The notes under the pieces were generated by a model. It saw nothing but the letters and a program-made list of their open reading frames with translations, was not told where the DNA came from and ran no database searches. From Strigamia acuminata (taxonomy: Eukaryota; Arthropoda; Chilopoda; Geophilomorpha; Linotaeniidae), in the NCBI GenBank assembly GCA_949358305.1, contig OX442315.1:930001-994000 (forward strand): a stretch of 64,000 bases of DNA, in the 5' to 3' direction. The position numbers and the translations under genes are program-made. Positions within the stretch are counted from its first letter, which is position 1, and each line of letters begins with the position of its first letter. This document shows, piece after piece, positions 1-11,229 of the stretch.

Positions 1-2
1 GA

Positions 3-1814
3 CCGTACTTATATGGACAGAAATTCCAAATTATTACCGACCATTCTGCCCTCCAATGGCTGAAAGGAGTCCGAAATCCAAATGGACGTCTAGCCAGGTG
101 GGCGCTGCAATTAGCTGAGTATGATTTTGAAATATTTCATAAAAGCGGCAAGAAACATACAGATGCCGATGCTTTAAGTAGGATCCAGGAAGAATTAAGT
201 GAAGAAGAAATAGAAAAATTACCTTCGCTTTTCTTAGAAAACTTGGACCTCCCTGTTGAACAGAGGAAGGATCCCAAATTACTGGACCTCATAACAGCGC
301 TAGAAAACCAAGAGCAACTTCCAAGAAAAAGAAGACGACCACTAAAGCAGTTCGTTCTTCAAAACAAAACATTGTTCAGGAAGAAAAAACTTAACAGTTC
401 CCTGAACATGGAAGATTTATTACTAGTAGTTCCAAAACAACTTCAAAAAGATGTATTGTATGAAATGCACGATGGATTACTAGGAGCTCATTTGGGATTG
501 GCAAAAACGTGGAAACGAATAAGAACACGATTTTTCTGGACAAGAATCTATAAAGATGTTAGAAATTACGTCTTGTCCTGCCAACACTGCGCAAAAGCAA
601 AAACAATGACAACGCCAGCTAAAGGATTAATGCAGCCATGGTCAACAGTCTCAAAACCTTTTGAGCGAATTGGAATAGACACACTAGGACCATTTCCATT
701 GTCACGACTTGGAAATAAACATGTTTTTGTTGTAACTGATTATCTTTCTAGAAATGCAATAGCTAGACCAGCAGCAGCAGCTACAGCGTTAGAAGCAGCA
801 AAAACATTGCTTTATGAAGTTATTCTGAAAGAAGGCAGTCCGAGAGAAATCCTAAGCGACCGTGGAACGGAATACAGGAACAAAATGGTTGAGGAGGTCT
901 CAAATATGTTTAAAAGTTTGCATAAAACTACGTCAGGATACCATCCAAGAACAAATGGATTAACTGAGAGATTTAATGCGACATTCGCAAAAATGTTGCA
1001 AAGTTACGTCAATGATGAACACACTGACTGGGACGAATTTCTTCCATTTCTCCTGTTTTCATATAACACGGCCGTTCATGAAACAACAGGATATACACCA
1101 CACTATTTACTTCGTGGATATGATGTGGATTTGACAGTAGATGTTAATTTGGACTTGCCACAGAAAGAATATACATTAAGAACAGCAAAATTCATTCGAG
1201 CAGCCAGGAAAATTGCAAATGAGAGACTTGAAAAACAATCTGCAAAAAGTAAGAAAAGATTTGATGAAGACAGAGTCAACAAAGAATTTGAACCAGGTGA
1301 ATTGGTTTATCTAAAAACCATCAACAGAAAAGTTGGCCTGTCAGAGAAGCTTTTACCCCAATTTTCCGGCCCGTATGAAATTGTGCGAAGAACTGCACCT
1401 AATGACTATGAAATCATCAATTCTACAAGAAAGAAAAGTGACATAGTGAATGTAGAAAGGTTAAAACCATATAAGGAACGAATTGAAGAAGAAATAGATG
1501 AAGTTCTGAAAGATATGCCAGAAAAGAAAGTGAAATTTGCTGATAAAGTGAAAAAAATCAGTAAAAAAGGTGAAATTGTAGTTGAAAACACAGAAAAACT
1601 AGTGAGAACAACGAAAATTAAGCCAAAAGAACGTTATATAGATGATACAGAACAGATTTCTCTAAAATCACTATTTGAACCACAGCCTACGGTGAAAACG
1701 AATGAAAATCAACTTCAAAACCCGCCACTAGATGGCGCAAGTCCACAAACCAACGATTTCCGGTCGCGCAGACTCAGACCGCGTAAGCGAAAAGACTATC
1801 GCCATTTCTACTGA
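3..1814 (+). CDS. Ty3/gypsy pol, C-terminal part (RNase H end and integrase), element G1
   Basis: This is the 3' part of a Ty3/gypsy polyprotein; the frame is open from base 3, so the gene begins before the window. The first 60 codons are the end of RNase H (TDHSALQWL, then an ADALSR motif). The integrase follows. Counting from the methionine at 243, the zinc-binding HHCC residues are about H76, H83, C113 and C116, the catalytic triad is D146, D206 and E242 (a D,D(35)E spacing), and a GPY/F-type C-terminal module (FSGPYEIV) lies near residue 380. A charged tail of about 130 residues follows. The enzyme would insert the reverse-transcribed element DNA into the host genome. No stop or frameshift is visible in this part. 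Its closest neighbour is the related but clearly diverged G2 integrase at 8894-10088. Confidence 0.93.
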   Translation, partial: PYLYGQKFQIITDHSALQWLKGVRNPNGRLARWALQLAEYDFEIFHKSGKKHTDADALSRIQEELSEEEIEKLPSLFLENLDLPVEQRKDPKLLDLITALENQEQLPRKRRRPLKQFVLQNKTLFRKKKLNSSLNMEDLLLVVPKQLQKDVLYEMHDGLLGAHLGLAKTWKRIRTRFFWTRIYKDVRNYVLSCQHCAKAKTMTTPAKGLMQPWSTVSKPFERIGIDTLGPFPLSRLGNKHVFVVTDYLSRNAIARPAAAATALEAAKTLLYEVILKEGSPREILSDRGTEYRNKMVEEVSNMFKSLHKTTSGYHPRTNGLTERFNATFAKMLQSYVNDEHTDWDEFLPFLLFSYNTAVHETTGYTPHYLLRGYDVDLTVDVNLDLPQKEYTLRTAKFIRAARKIANERLEKQSAKSKKRFDEDRVNKEFEPGELVYLKTINRKVGLSEKLLPQFSGPYEIVRRTAPNDYEIINSTRKKSDIVNVERLKPYKERIEEEIDEVLKDMPEKKVKFADKVKKISKKGEIVVENTEKLVRTTKIKPKERYIDDTEQISLKSLFEPQPTVKTNENQLQNPPLDGASPQTNDFRSRRLRPRKRKDYRHFY

Positions 1815-2872
1815 TTTTGTCTACGGTGAACGCGAACTAATAGCGTGACCCGGAAAACAAGAACTTCCGACATTTAAGTTGACATTTTGTGTTTGAAATT
1901 GTGTTACAAAAGGTTGTGTAAGTGTGTTAAATAATTATAGGTGATTTTTTTGGAATGAAATGTGAAGTTTTAAACGTTTTTATAAGCGGACTGCGCGAAA
2001 CGAAACTAATCGCGATCTTCGTCGATTTGCTTTGAATTTTTATAGCATTTAATAAGTTAGATAAAATTTTGAAATAATTTGAAATTGAATTTAGTAGTGT
2101 AATAGTTTAATTTAAAAATAGTTTTAAAGAATAAATTGGAAAAATTTAATTTGAATAATGCGAATTGACTGAGGACGCGAGTGGAATCTATCGCGAATTT
2201 TGCTTGAAAATATAATGTGTTGAAAATTTTGATAAATTTAATGTAAATATTTCACAGCATAATTTTGATTGAATGTTAGAAGGAGTTAATTATTGTAAAT
2301 AATTGAAATAAGTTGATGTTTTAACGGTATTGTTAATTTTAAAGAAAATTAGAGAAATAGGAAAAATATTTTTTGAATTTGTTTATTCCCATTTTGGAAA
2401 ATTGTTAAGAGTTGTAATTTATTATGAAAATGCTTGTTTTTTAATGTGAATAGTTTTGAATATTGAGTGACAGAATAATTTATATTTATTTTTCATCTTG
2501 TTTTAATTTAAAATGTGAACTTTGATTTTGATAATTTAATTTTGACAAAATTTTCTTTTGACTTACGTTTTTTTGTTAGACTTTTCAAATATGTAAAGAT
2601 GAACAATGGAAAAGCAAATATTGTATTAGTGATATTAAGTTAGTTTAAGTTGAATTATTTTATGATTTGATCAGAATGGTAACATTGGAATAAAAGGGAG
2701 TAAAGTTAACTCCAGAATAATTTAAGTTTGTGTGATAACTATGAAACAGCTGAGTGATAACTTATGAAAGGTAGAAATAGCCGAACATTCCTTAAGAATG
2801 TCCGATTTAAAAGACACCTGTCTGGTATCGAAATTTGTATTTTGGGGTCCAAAACACAGCAAAAAAGGGAGT
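1815..2872 (+). other. G1 3' non-coding region with polypurine tract
   Basis: About 1.06 kb of very A+T-rich sequence lies between the pol stop and the 3' LTR, without a convincing ORF. The purine-rich run at 2861-2871 directly before the LTR (AAAAAAGGGAG) is the expected polypurine tract that primes plus-strand DNA synthesis. The phrase ggggtccaaaa upstream of it recurs before the polypurine tract of G2, so the two elements share this end layout. Confidence 0.75.
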
Positions 2873-3444
2873 TGTCACGTGTACGAACCGTGCCAATTGA
2901 TGCGCGATTCGTAGCACGTAATTCGAATCATTATTAGGTTAAATGTTGCTAAATTTCGGCCACAGATGGCGCTGACGGCTTGGACTCCGTCATCGCCATG
3001 TGATGGACCGATCAATTCAATTATGGGGTTTATGGCAGATTTGCTATAAATAAGGAGCCCGCACTAAGACAGGTCTCTAATCACTTTTGCTTTTCAGAAC
3101 TAGAGAGTCTGATGTCGCCTCAATAAAGAGCGCGGCTGATGACTATAAAACCAATTTAATTACATCGCAATTAAGTTATCACACAGTAGTTCATAACCCA
3201 ATTAATAAAGGTTGTACATTTGACAAATGTAAGAAGTGACAATTTATCCAAAATAACATTCTGACCTGTTGAGAATAAATGTATCTGAATTTATAAGGGA
3301 TCGAACAAACTTTGTTTGTCCGGTCAAATAAATCTGAATTGAATTTAAAGCATAAATGAATCTCATTCTTTCCTTTCACACTCACTAAACCCCAATTAAA
3401 CATAGTTGCGTGGAGACCTGATTAGGCCCGGATTCCACGTAACA
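2873..3444 (+). repeat. 3' LTR of element G1 (572 bp)
   Basis: The LTR begins TGTCACGTG after the polypurine tract and ends CACGTAACA, giving TG...CA ends and a short inverted terminal match. A TATA box (TATAAATAA) is at 3045-3053 and a poly(A) signal (AATAAA) at 3122-3127, so U3, R and U5 can be recognised. The motif AGATGGCGC lies at 2964-2972, about 90 bp from the LTR start. The partner 5' LTR is outside the window, so the boundaries rest on the TG/CA ends and the polypurine tract. The next bases (atat) could be the target duplication. Confidence 0.85.
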
Positions 3445-3467
3445 ATATTCAATGGTTTTTGAGCCAT
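3445..3467 (-). pseudogene. Start of gag of reverse-strand element Cm, cut by G1
   Basis: On the minus strand an ATG at 3467 follows the leader and is open for seven to eight codons until the G1 LTR. By position it matches the gag start of the related element C1 at 43670, but the few residues are too short for a homology call. The inference is that G1 inserted just inside the gag gene of this element and removed it from its leader. It could also be a chance ATG. Confidence 0.35.
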
Positions 3468-6400
3468 AAAAAAAATTCAAAATCTGACGATTTTAATTCT
3501 TTAATTTATAAAGAAGACGAATATAATACACTTTTCAACAAGAAACACTTCTAAACTTTACTTTTGACAAAATAAAATTAAACTTCGCGTTTGTTTGACA
3601 CGTGTTAGCTTTTGCAGGTTACACGGCACACAAAATTCGAATCGTGACTGAAATCGGGACGGCGTGGTCAAGATGACTCTGGAACACGTCTTCTGGTCTG
3701 GTCTGGATGCGAATGATCAGTATCTGATCTGGTCCTCCTTTAATAGCAGGGGGCTGGGGATCCCTAGATCTCCCAACTTCTGATTGGCGGATGTTAGTGT
3801 CGGCCAATGGTATAAAGGACGTTACATCTATTTAGTAGTTCTCTACTAAGTCCGTTCCCTTCGAGATTCAATTTTACCGATAAAATAAAATTCCTTCGGG
3901 AAGACATTCGTAAAATATTGTATTTTTCAAATGAAAATAAAATAAACTTACTTCAATCTTCTTGAACTTTGGGATTTTTACCAATCCAAATAATTAAATA
4001 ACTTTTCTTCAAAAAATATTTTTCTTTTAATTATTCCGTTAGTGTGTGATATCGTTACAACCACAACTTTAATAAAGTTTTCTCAAACTCTCAATTTTTC
4101 TTATTCTTATTCAATTATCGTTCAAATAATCATTCCTTTGTAATTGAAATCTATTTTCGATTCCCAACATTGTGTATTCATTTCCAATAGGAAGAATAAT
4201 TTGACCAAGTCTTTACTTTTTCGGGTTTAAATTCCATTTTTCGAGTGTGAAAAAATAAATTTTCACCATCCATCTCCCCCTTTTTTAACAAATTTTTTTA
4301 ACAAATAAAAATTCGTTAAAATTCTTTAAATTTGTTTTGCGAGAAAAATTATCTAATTCTCTAATCTTCCAAAAGAAAATATTCTAAATTTTACTTTAAA
4401 CGATAAAGTTATTGGTACAAATGTGTACTTGTTTTTCGGGAGAAAACTATTCGACAATCCTTTAGACTTTTGGGTAAAAATTATTCATCAAATCTTTCTT
4501 TTTTGATGACAATTGCTTTGATTTTTCGAAAGAAAATATCTAGCTAAATTCCACTTTTCCTGAGCGGACAATTGTTTTCACAATTAGTTATTCCTTTGCG
4601 ATATTTACGAAGGACGTGTCTTTGATTATTCGTTTTAATAATTTTCGTCCCCCTTATCTCTAATAACGAGATGTTTTTGCAGAGATCTTTTATCTTTTGA
4701 ATGAAAGAATATTTAAATCTCAATTGTCGTAAATACCTTCATCTGCTGCAGCATTTCCTCAATTTGAACTTTTCAAATGAAAAGACAAATCTGGAGAACT
4801 TTCACTGTCAAACTTCTATTCCTATCGCGCCAAAATTCGTAATTCACTGGTTTGGAATTCCGTATAACACGTGACACAATAACAGTATCGATGTCACAAT
4901 TAAGCAGTTTACTACTCGGTCCGCGCGAGGACATGTAAATTACTTTTTTCCGATAAAAATAATTTTTCTTTGAAAAATATTTGAAATTGATTTTTCACAA
5001 CTACTTTTGAATGAAATAAAATGAAGTTATTCCAACTTTTCGTTAATTGCTCACACATAACATTCCCTTTACTGTGGGATTTGCATCGAAATTCCATTTT
5101 TAAAGAACCTTTCTTTTACTTATCGCAAATAAAACATATTCAATCGTTTTTCTGATTAAACTTTAACACGTAAATTACGAACGAAATATATGATGACATT
5201 CCATTAACCTTTAGGAAAATTGACTAAATTCTTAATTTTTAGAGAAAAATAATGTATCTAGAATCTTTCCTTTTCCGAATAAAATCTATGTTCAAAATAG
5301 AAGATAAATCTTGTGCAATTCTTAGTTTTTTCGAATGGAAAAATACAACTTTTCATCAGCGGTGATTTATTTGATTTTTCCGAAAGAAAAATAATTACTT
5401 TGAAACTTATTTTCTTCGTTTAAATCAGCTATCTGATTTTAAAGCTTCAATCCAATCAAAAAATATTCGCTCCGTAAATATTTCATGTGGCAAAGTTCAT
5501 AGCCACAAATGGATTTGTTATTCCGGTTTTAAGAAATCATGTGGGAAAATGTCCGATTAGATTACTAAAAATATTCGTTGTTTTTCAAACAGCTAAATTT
5601 CATTTAGAAATTCTCAAAATTTGGGAGACCCAAATATCGTTGGAAACTTAAAACACTGTTAAATTTCCGAAAGGAAAGATTGAATGAAATCCTTTTACTT
5701 TTCCGAGGGAAAGCGTTTATCGTGATTCGTAACTTTCAATGTAAAAAATACTATTCTACGTGGTCGGCAACTTCATTCGCCGCCATTTTATATTTTCTTA
5801 ATTTCCATTGTCCCGAAGGAAAAATTTTCCTTTTTGTGAAAATAGTTAATTCCTTCAAATAAAGGTAATATTCATTTTGATTTGCAAATCTTTTCTGCGA
5901 AATGGAGTGTGTTGTTTTTCTTCAACAACTAAATTATCTTTGGTACCGATGGCAGTGGAAAAATTAGTTCGCGACACTTAAATAAATCTCTACGAACCTT
6001 CTGTAACATTTCTCCGCTGTCTTTTATCTGTTGTCCGCCATAATTTCCAAGCATTCGTTCGCACCTTGCGTTGAAGGTTTGAGTAGCTTCCCTGCTGCGT
6101 TTGATACGGAGATCGACGCGTATTGCTATGACGCGTGGTCGCTGGCTATCGGTGTCGACGTACAGTTACAAGAAACTTAATTTCTTGTAAATATTTCCAA
6201 ATAGTTGCGGTGTTTTCTTCGTTTTAACTTTTCAGGTGGAAAGATAAATTCGTAAGAAGTCCGCCTTCTAAACTTGTATGTTTTTAGCTTTTCGAAATAA
6301 AACAAACTTCGAAAAAAATATCTGTATTCTTATTTCACTCGAAACTTTTTTGATTTCTTATTTAAAATACTTCGTATTCCTTAAATTGTCGAACGAAAAT

Positions 6401-6971
6401 AGTAAAGAGAGTTCACTAAACGTTTCCATTTCGTCAGTTTAACTTTTCACATGAAAATATAAACTGAAAATCTATTTGTCTGTTTTAACTAAAATTTTTT
6501 AGTTAATATCGGATTCAAGATTCGCTTTTGCAATTCGATCGAATTAATTTGCAACCTATTTCAGTGATCGTGTGATAGGTCTATAACTTCCGAAATTCCT
6601 AGTTAAAGGACTGTTTTGGTGTTTCTCAAGAAAATAAACATGGTTTGAAACTTGTCTGTTTTTTAACTAAATCTTTTAGTTAAATATTTATCTCAAAATT
6701 CACTTTTACAATTCTATCGAATTTAATTGCAACCTAATCTCGGTGGGACCTCCACGTGTGAGATTAGGTGGTAGTCTTTGAAATCCCTAAAATCTTCAAA
6801 CGAAAATAATGAAGGAAAATCTACTACGTATTTCTATTTCATCAGTTTAACTTCTTCACATGGAAATATAAACTGAAAATTTAATCTGTCTATTTTTAAC
6901 TTAAATCTTTTAGTTAAATATTTATCTCCAATATTCACTGTTGCAATTCAATCGAATTTAATTGCAACCTA
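3468..6971 (-). repeat. Leader region of element Cm, rich in short inverted repeats
   Basis: This minus-strand stretch joins the Cm 5' LTR to its gag stub. The last part (about 3640-3800) is the reverse complement of the C1 leader at 43440-43580: both contain the Q-rich-free, non-coding block with ggggatccctagatctc and agaccagac. The rest is A+T-rich and made of degenerate units containing the pattern TTTTC, 3-6 bases, GAAAA (for example near 4535, 4775, 5270, 5330, 5378, 5700, 6228 and 6440). It is about 3.5 kb, against 1.2 kb in C1, so the repeat array appears expanded. No convincing ORF is present. Confidence 0.65.
6738..6755 (-). promoter_or_regulatory. Second primer-binding-site copy in Cm leader
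   Basis: The minus strand reads TGGAGGTCCCACCGAGAT, identical to the PBS next to the LTR 234 bp away. It matches the complement of an animal tRNA-Gln 3' end including CCA. A third, degenerate copy is near 6553-6575. The same duplication is present in C1. Confidence 0.75.
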
Positions 6972-6989
6972 ATCTCGGTGGGACCTCCA
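6972..6989 (-). promoter_or_regulatory. Primer-binding site (tRNA-Gln) of element Cm
   Basis: Two bases after the LTR end, the minus strand reads TGGAGGTCCCACCGAGAT, the complement of a tRNA-Gln acceptor/T-arm end. Such a site primes minus-strand DNA synthesis. The tRNA assignment is from memory of animal tRNA-Gln sequences. Confidence 0.8.
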
Positions 6990-6991
6990 CG

Positions 6992-8893
6992 TGTGACGGT
7001 GACGACCACAACTCCCATTTAACAATGGTACCGGGAAGAGATCGCAATAAATAAACAGTGAATACAATACGAGATAAATACAAGACAGTTTATTGTTGGC
7101 AAACAATATGGATGAGCTAAATTATACATAGGACTAATGCCGACATTTGGCAAGTTAAATCAGCTATTAAACTATACAAAGAATTGGCCAACTGGCCCTA
7201 GAATAATATCACTACGGGTCTGGAATATGGGAGCGGTTTCCCCATCGCTCGACCTGATTATAGATGTCATCTTAAGCCGGATGGCTGTGTCCTGGAGTCC
7301 GATACGGCTTCGCTGGTTTCCTTGGTTCGCTGTGTAAACTATCGCACGTCGATAAATCGAATGATCTGAGCATTGCGGTTGACTTTGTCTGCACCGCCAC
7401 AACTTTGGGAGGATATTGGTGTAAGTAAATGTATTCATTTACTTATCAATATTCCACTTATGAATTATATTTAATTCATATCGTTGTGAATTCTTATTTA
7501 GATATTTCGGGAATAAGTTGTCGTCAACTTATCGGTTATATTGAGTTCAATATGAGATTAAGTCTTCTGACTTGATTTTGGTCCAACTGGTTGTCGAGTT
7601 TAAGTTTTGCTGTTATAAATAAAATGAAGATTAAGCTTCCCGTCGCAACACACAATTGCCATCGATTAGAATATACGCCTTGCCATGCAGAACGGTATCA
7701 AGCGTCCCCGGCGTCGCAGCACGGTCGTCCATCGAGTGGTTGACGGTACCACGTACACAGGGGTCGATAGCTCGCGGCTCCGCACAGCAGTTTTATCTCT
7801 CGCGGTACTAATAATAGACCGACTGCTTTGGCATCGAATACCATGAGAATCAGCTTGCCAAACACTTGGTGCTACTCGTGGTTACTGTAAAACAGACTGC
7901 TTTGGCACCATCAGGTGAAGGAACCGATTCTCAACAATACCGATGCTACTCGTGGTAACGGAATACGTTCATACCGAAAAAGACAACTTGGTCCTGTCCG
8001 GAGGATACTGAATTGCACAACGGCGGGTTCTCCTTCGGCGTCGCAACCGTAGACTGTAACATTTATGCAACATAATAATCCCAGCACTTCGACTTCAATT
8101 GCCGGCGGTGGCATGATTCTGTAGAATCATGCAACGGTTCTTTGCGAATAAATCAACAAAGAACCAAAAGGTTTTTTACGTGAACAACGAATCATATTTC
8201 TTAAGTAACAATACCAAACAGAAAATAATCAAACAGAGCTGCCGAATGGCCGGTTGTTTGGGTTTATATAACCTGACTGGATTAAGGATTAATCCAGTCA
8301 TCCAATTGGAACATGGGTTCCACGAATCCCTCCAATCCCGTATCACCGGAAGTGGATACGGAGGAGCATTATGCTAATTCTCACCACAACCGGAACTGGA
8401 TACCCAGGACCGGAAATGGGTTCAACCAATCAGATTGATCGGTTGACCGATTGATCGCTAAACATTCTGTCCCGCAGAAATGGAAGTTACATTGTATTTA
8501 ACAATGTCAGATACTTAATATATATTTATATTAATATTTAACACAATTTATTCACTTGATTAAATATACGTTTATATTTAATCATGAGGTTTTCAAGTTC
8601 GTATTCGAATTTATCGCTAATTGCGATCGCGCCATCTAGTGGCAATATGGAGCATTGACAAATGCGGGTTTTAGCAGACGAATCTTCGTAATTATGCCGT
8701 GATACTTTAGTATCATGTGGAAATTAGTGTTTATTCTTAATAAACGAACATCTTTGTATTTGAAACATCATAAATGACTTTATTCTAGACATTTATCAGT
8801 TTTACACAGAATATTGTAAAAATACCATCATATTGGCGCAACAGCGCTTTCTTGATAGAAAATAGGCATTTATAGCCATTGTAAACCGTCATA
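6992..8893 (-). repeat. 5' LTR of element Cm (about 1.9 kb, family C)
   Basis: Read on the minus strand this is homologous over most of its length to the C1 LTR at 40656-42428, with many substitutions and some length changes. It ends CGTCACA next to the PBS (plus-strand 6992-6998) and begins TATGACGG at 8893, one base away from the family start TGTGACGG. A TATA-like TATATAAACCC is near 8263. The hairpin GCATGATTC/GAATCATGC is at about 8111-8132, and the CTCF-like motif is at 8629-8637. The LTR abuts the G2 integrase, so Cm inserted into G2. Short ORFs inside it are chance. Confidence 0.85.
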
Positions 8894-10088
8894 GTTGGAA
8901 GCAGCGAAAACTCTTGTATTCGAGGTAATGCTCAAAGAGGGAAGTCCACGCGAGATACTCAGCGATAAGGGGACGGAGTACAGGAACGAAATGATTAATG
9001 AGGTATCAGCACTGTTTAAATCCCAGCACAAATCTACTTCCGGGTACCATCCAAGGACCAACGGATTAACGGAAAGATTCAATGCAACGTTTGCCAAAAT
9101 GTTGACATGTTATACTAATAAAGATCACACAGATTGGGATGAATTTTTACTATTTGTCATTTTCTCCTATAATTCAGCAGTCCATGAAACAACTGGATAT
9201 ACCCCATATTATTTGTTGAAAGGTTATGAAGTTGATTTGAGTGTGGATGTGAACTTGAACCTTCCTCGAAAGGAATTCACTCTTCGCACTTCTAGATTTA
9301 TGCGGGAGATGCGGAAAATTGCCAATGAAAGATTAGAATGGCAAAGTGAGAAGAGCAAGAGAAGATTTGATTTGGACAGAATTGTGGTGGAATTCGAACC
9401 AGGAGAATTGGTTTACTTGAAAACCCCAAATAGGAAATTAGGGTTAAGCGAAAAACTCCTGCCGCCATTTTCTGGACCATATGAAATAGTTAGACGCACA
9501 GCGCCAAACGATTATGAAGTAAGGAACTCATCAGGAAAGAAAACTAGCATTGTCAATGTTGAACGTTTGAAACCATACAAGCCACGAGAGGAAAGTCCAG
9601 AAACTATTCTGCAGGATTTACCATTGAAGAAAGTAACATTTTCTGATGAAGTGCAAGGAAGTTCGCAAAAAGACGATCAAAATGCGGAAATTGTGAAGAA
9701 AGACGAAGATTCGCGAGATAAGCCTAAATTAGAAGCGAAGGAAAGGTTTATTGATGATGACGATCAAATTTCGTTGCGGAATTTCTTTGAATCCGAAGAT
9801 AAAGCGTCGGATTTACCGGCTCTAACGGAAAAAGAGCGACTGAAGGCAATTTACGGGCCGAAAGAAATTGAGGAACGTCGAGCGAAAAAGGAAGCTGATT
9901 TAGAACAGCAAAATCAGTTGCTAAAATCGTCGCCAGACGAAAGCAAGAAGAATCGGTCGCAGAAACCATCACCAGGTGTCGCAAATGCTGTTGGCGCCGA
10001 TACGCATGCGCGACGTCCTGCTGAAAGTGATTTCCGGTCACAACGACTTAGATCGCAACCACGCCAGGATTACACTGCATTTTACTAG
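8894..10088 (+). pseudogene. Ty3/gypsy integrase, element G2, 5' part removed
   Basis: The open frame starts inside the integrase core because the Cm LTR lies immediately upstream; there is no genuine start codon. It keeps the second catalytic Asp (LSDKGTEY) and the Glu (NGLTERFN), spaced as in G1, then the core C-terminus and a GPY/F-type module (FSGPYEIVRRTAPNDYE). A charged tail of about 170 residues follows, longer than in G1. The HHCC zinc domain and first catalytic Asp are missing from this piece. Protein similarity to G1 is obvious throughout, but many substitutions and the different tail show a separate subfamily. No internal stop is seen. Confidence 0.9.
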
Positions 10089-11229
10089 CTTTCCTAGAGT
10101 GAACGCAAGTTATTTGCAGTGAGCAAAGGGAATTGCTATTTTTCAAGACGTGATTGACGAGGATTTTGTGTAGTTTCGGTGAAAGTAGGTACTTTTATTT
10201 GACGGAAGTGGAAATGAACGTTGATGAAACGTGATGTGATTTTGAAGTTGTATTTTCTTGTTTGTCGAGGCGAACGCAAGTTATTTGCAGTGAACCGAGA
10301 ATGACTTGAATTTACTTGATGAATTGAACAATTTTGAGATATTTTTCTCCAGTGTTGAATAATATTAATAAAAGCGCCGAAAGTGAACAAAACGAAACGA
10401 ATCTATCGCCATTTTTCCAGCGAATAAAGCAAACTTGGTACATTTTCGAAATGTTAACTTAGCATTTAATTTTAAAAGTCAATAGAAACAACTTTGAATA
10501 TTTAATTGATTTAGTTGAAATAATTTGAATATTGTATAAAATTAGAGACTTAATGAAATTTAGACAAATTGATTGTATACATGAATTATATTAGTCATTA
10601 ATGAATTTTGCCCGCCGATATATCGAAGACAGGGACAACATGCGCCATGGCCACCCGATCGATTTGCGCCAGCATATAGTGTACGAGATCATACACGAGA
10701 AGTTGATCCCATTCGAGAAAGAGGAAAACCAGCCTTAATTGGACATTAAGTGTTGTGTGAAATTATTTTTTTTGTATATTATTTGTTTTATTGTTTTGTC
10801 GATGATGTGAGCCCAGGTATACTGGAGCGAGCAGAGACATCGTATTTTTTTTCATTAGTTGAATTTGATATTGTTTTTTTGATTTGACTTTGTTATTGTT
10901 TTTATTTTTTATTTACATTAAATGTAATGCATTATTTCTTTGAATTATTAGTTTGTATAGAAAATTAGAAAACTGTAAACAAAAAAATTAATATAAGCAT
11001 GTAAAAATACCAAAAAGTGTTGATTTTGAAAGTGTATTGAAAGTGTATTTTGTAATACTTGAAACGATATTCTGAATTTCAGAGTGTGAATTTATTTTAA
11101 TTTATCTTTAATTTGAAGTGTACATTATTGTAAATGAGCATGGATAACACATCCAAAGAGAATGAATAACACATTGTTGATTAGATTTAGTATATTGTTT
11201 TTGGGGTCCAAAAAGCTAAAGGAGGGGGC
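10089..11229 (+). other. G2 3' non-coding region with polypurine tract
   Basis: A+T-rich region between the G2 pol stop and its LTR, like the G1 3' region. The phrase gaacgcaagttatttgcagtga occurs twice, near 10101 and 10272. The purine run at 11219-11228 (AAGGAGGGGG), just before the LTR, is the polypurine tract. A short ORF is listed separately. Confidence 0.65.
10601..10738 (+). CDS. Small ORF of 45 codons in the G2 3' region, unknown
   Basis: The frame runs from ATG at 10601 to TAA at 10736-10738. Its composition stands out from the A+T-rich surroundings: it uses many C/G-ending codons and encodes a charged peptide with HGHPIDLRQH in the middle and EKEENQP at the end. I do not recognise it. 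It could be a captured fragment of a host exon or the remnant of a third ORF downstream of pol. No homologous copy is seen in the G1 3' region. Confidence 0.3.
   Translation: MNFARRYIEDRDNMRHGHPIDLRQHIVYEIIHEKLIPFEKEENQP

Noticed and set aside
7137-8377. Short ORFs on both strands (66-88 codons) in the Cm LTR
   Set aside because: They lie inside LTR sequence, are not conserved in frame in the C1 LTR and carry no motif.
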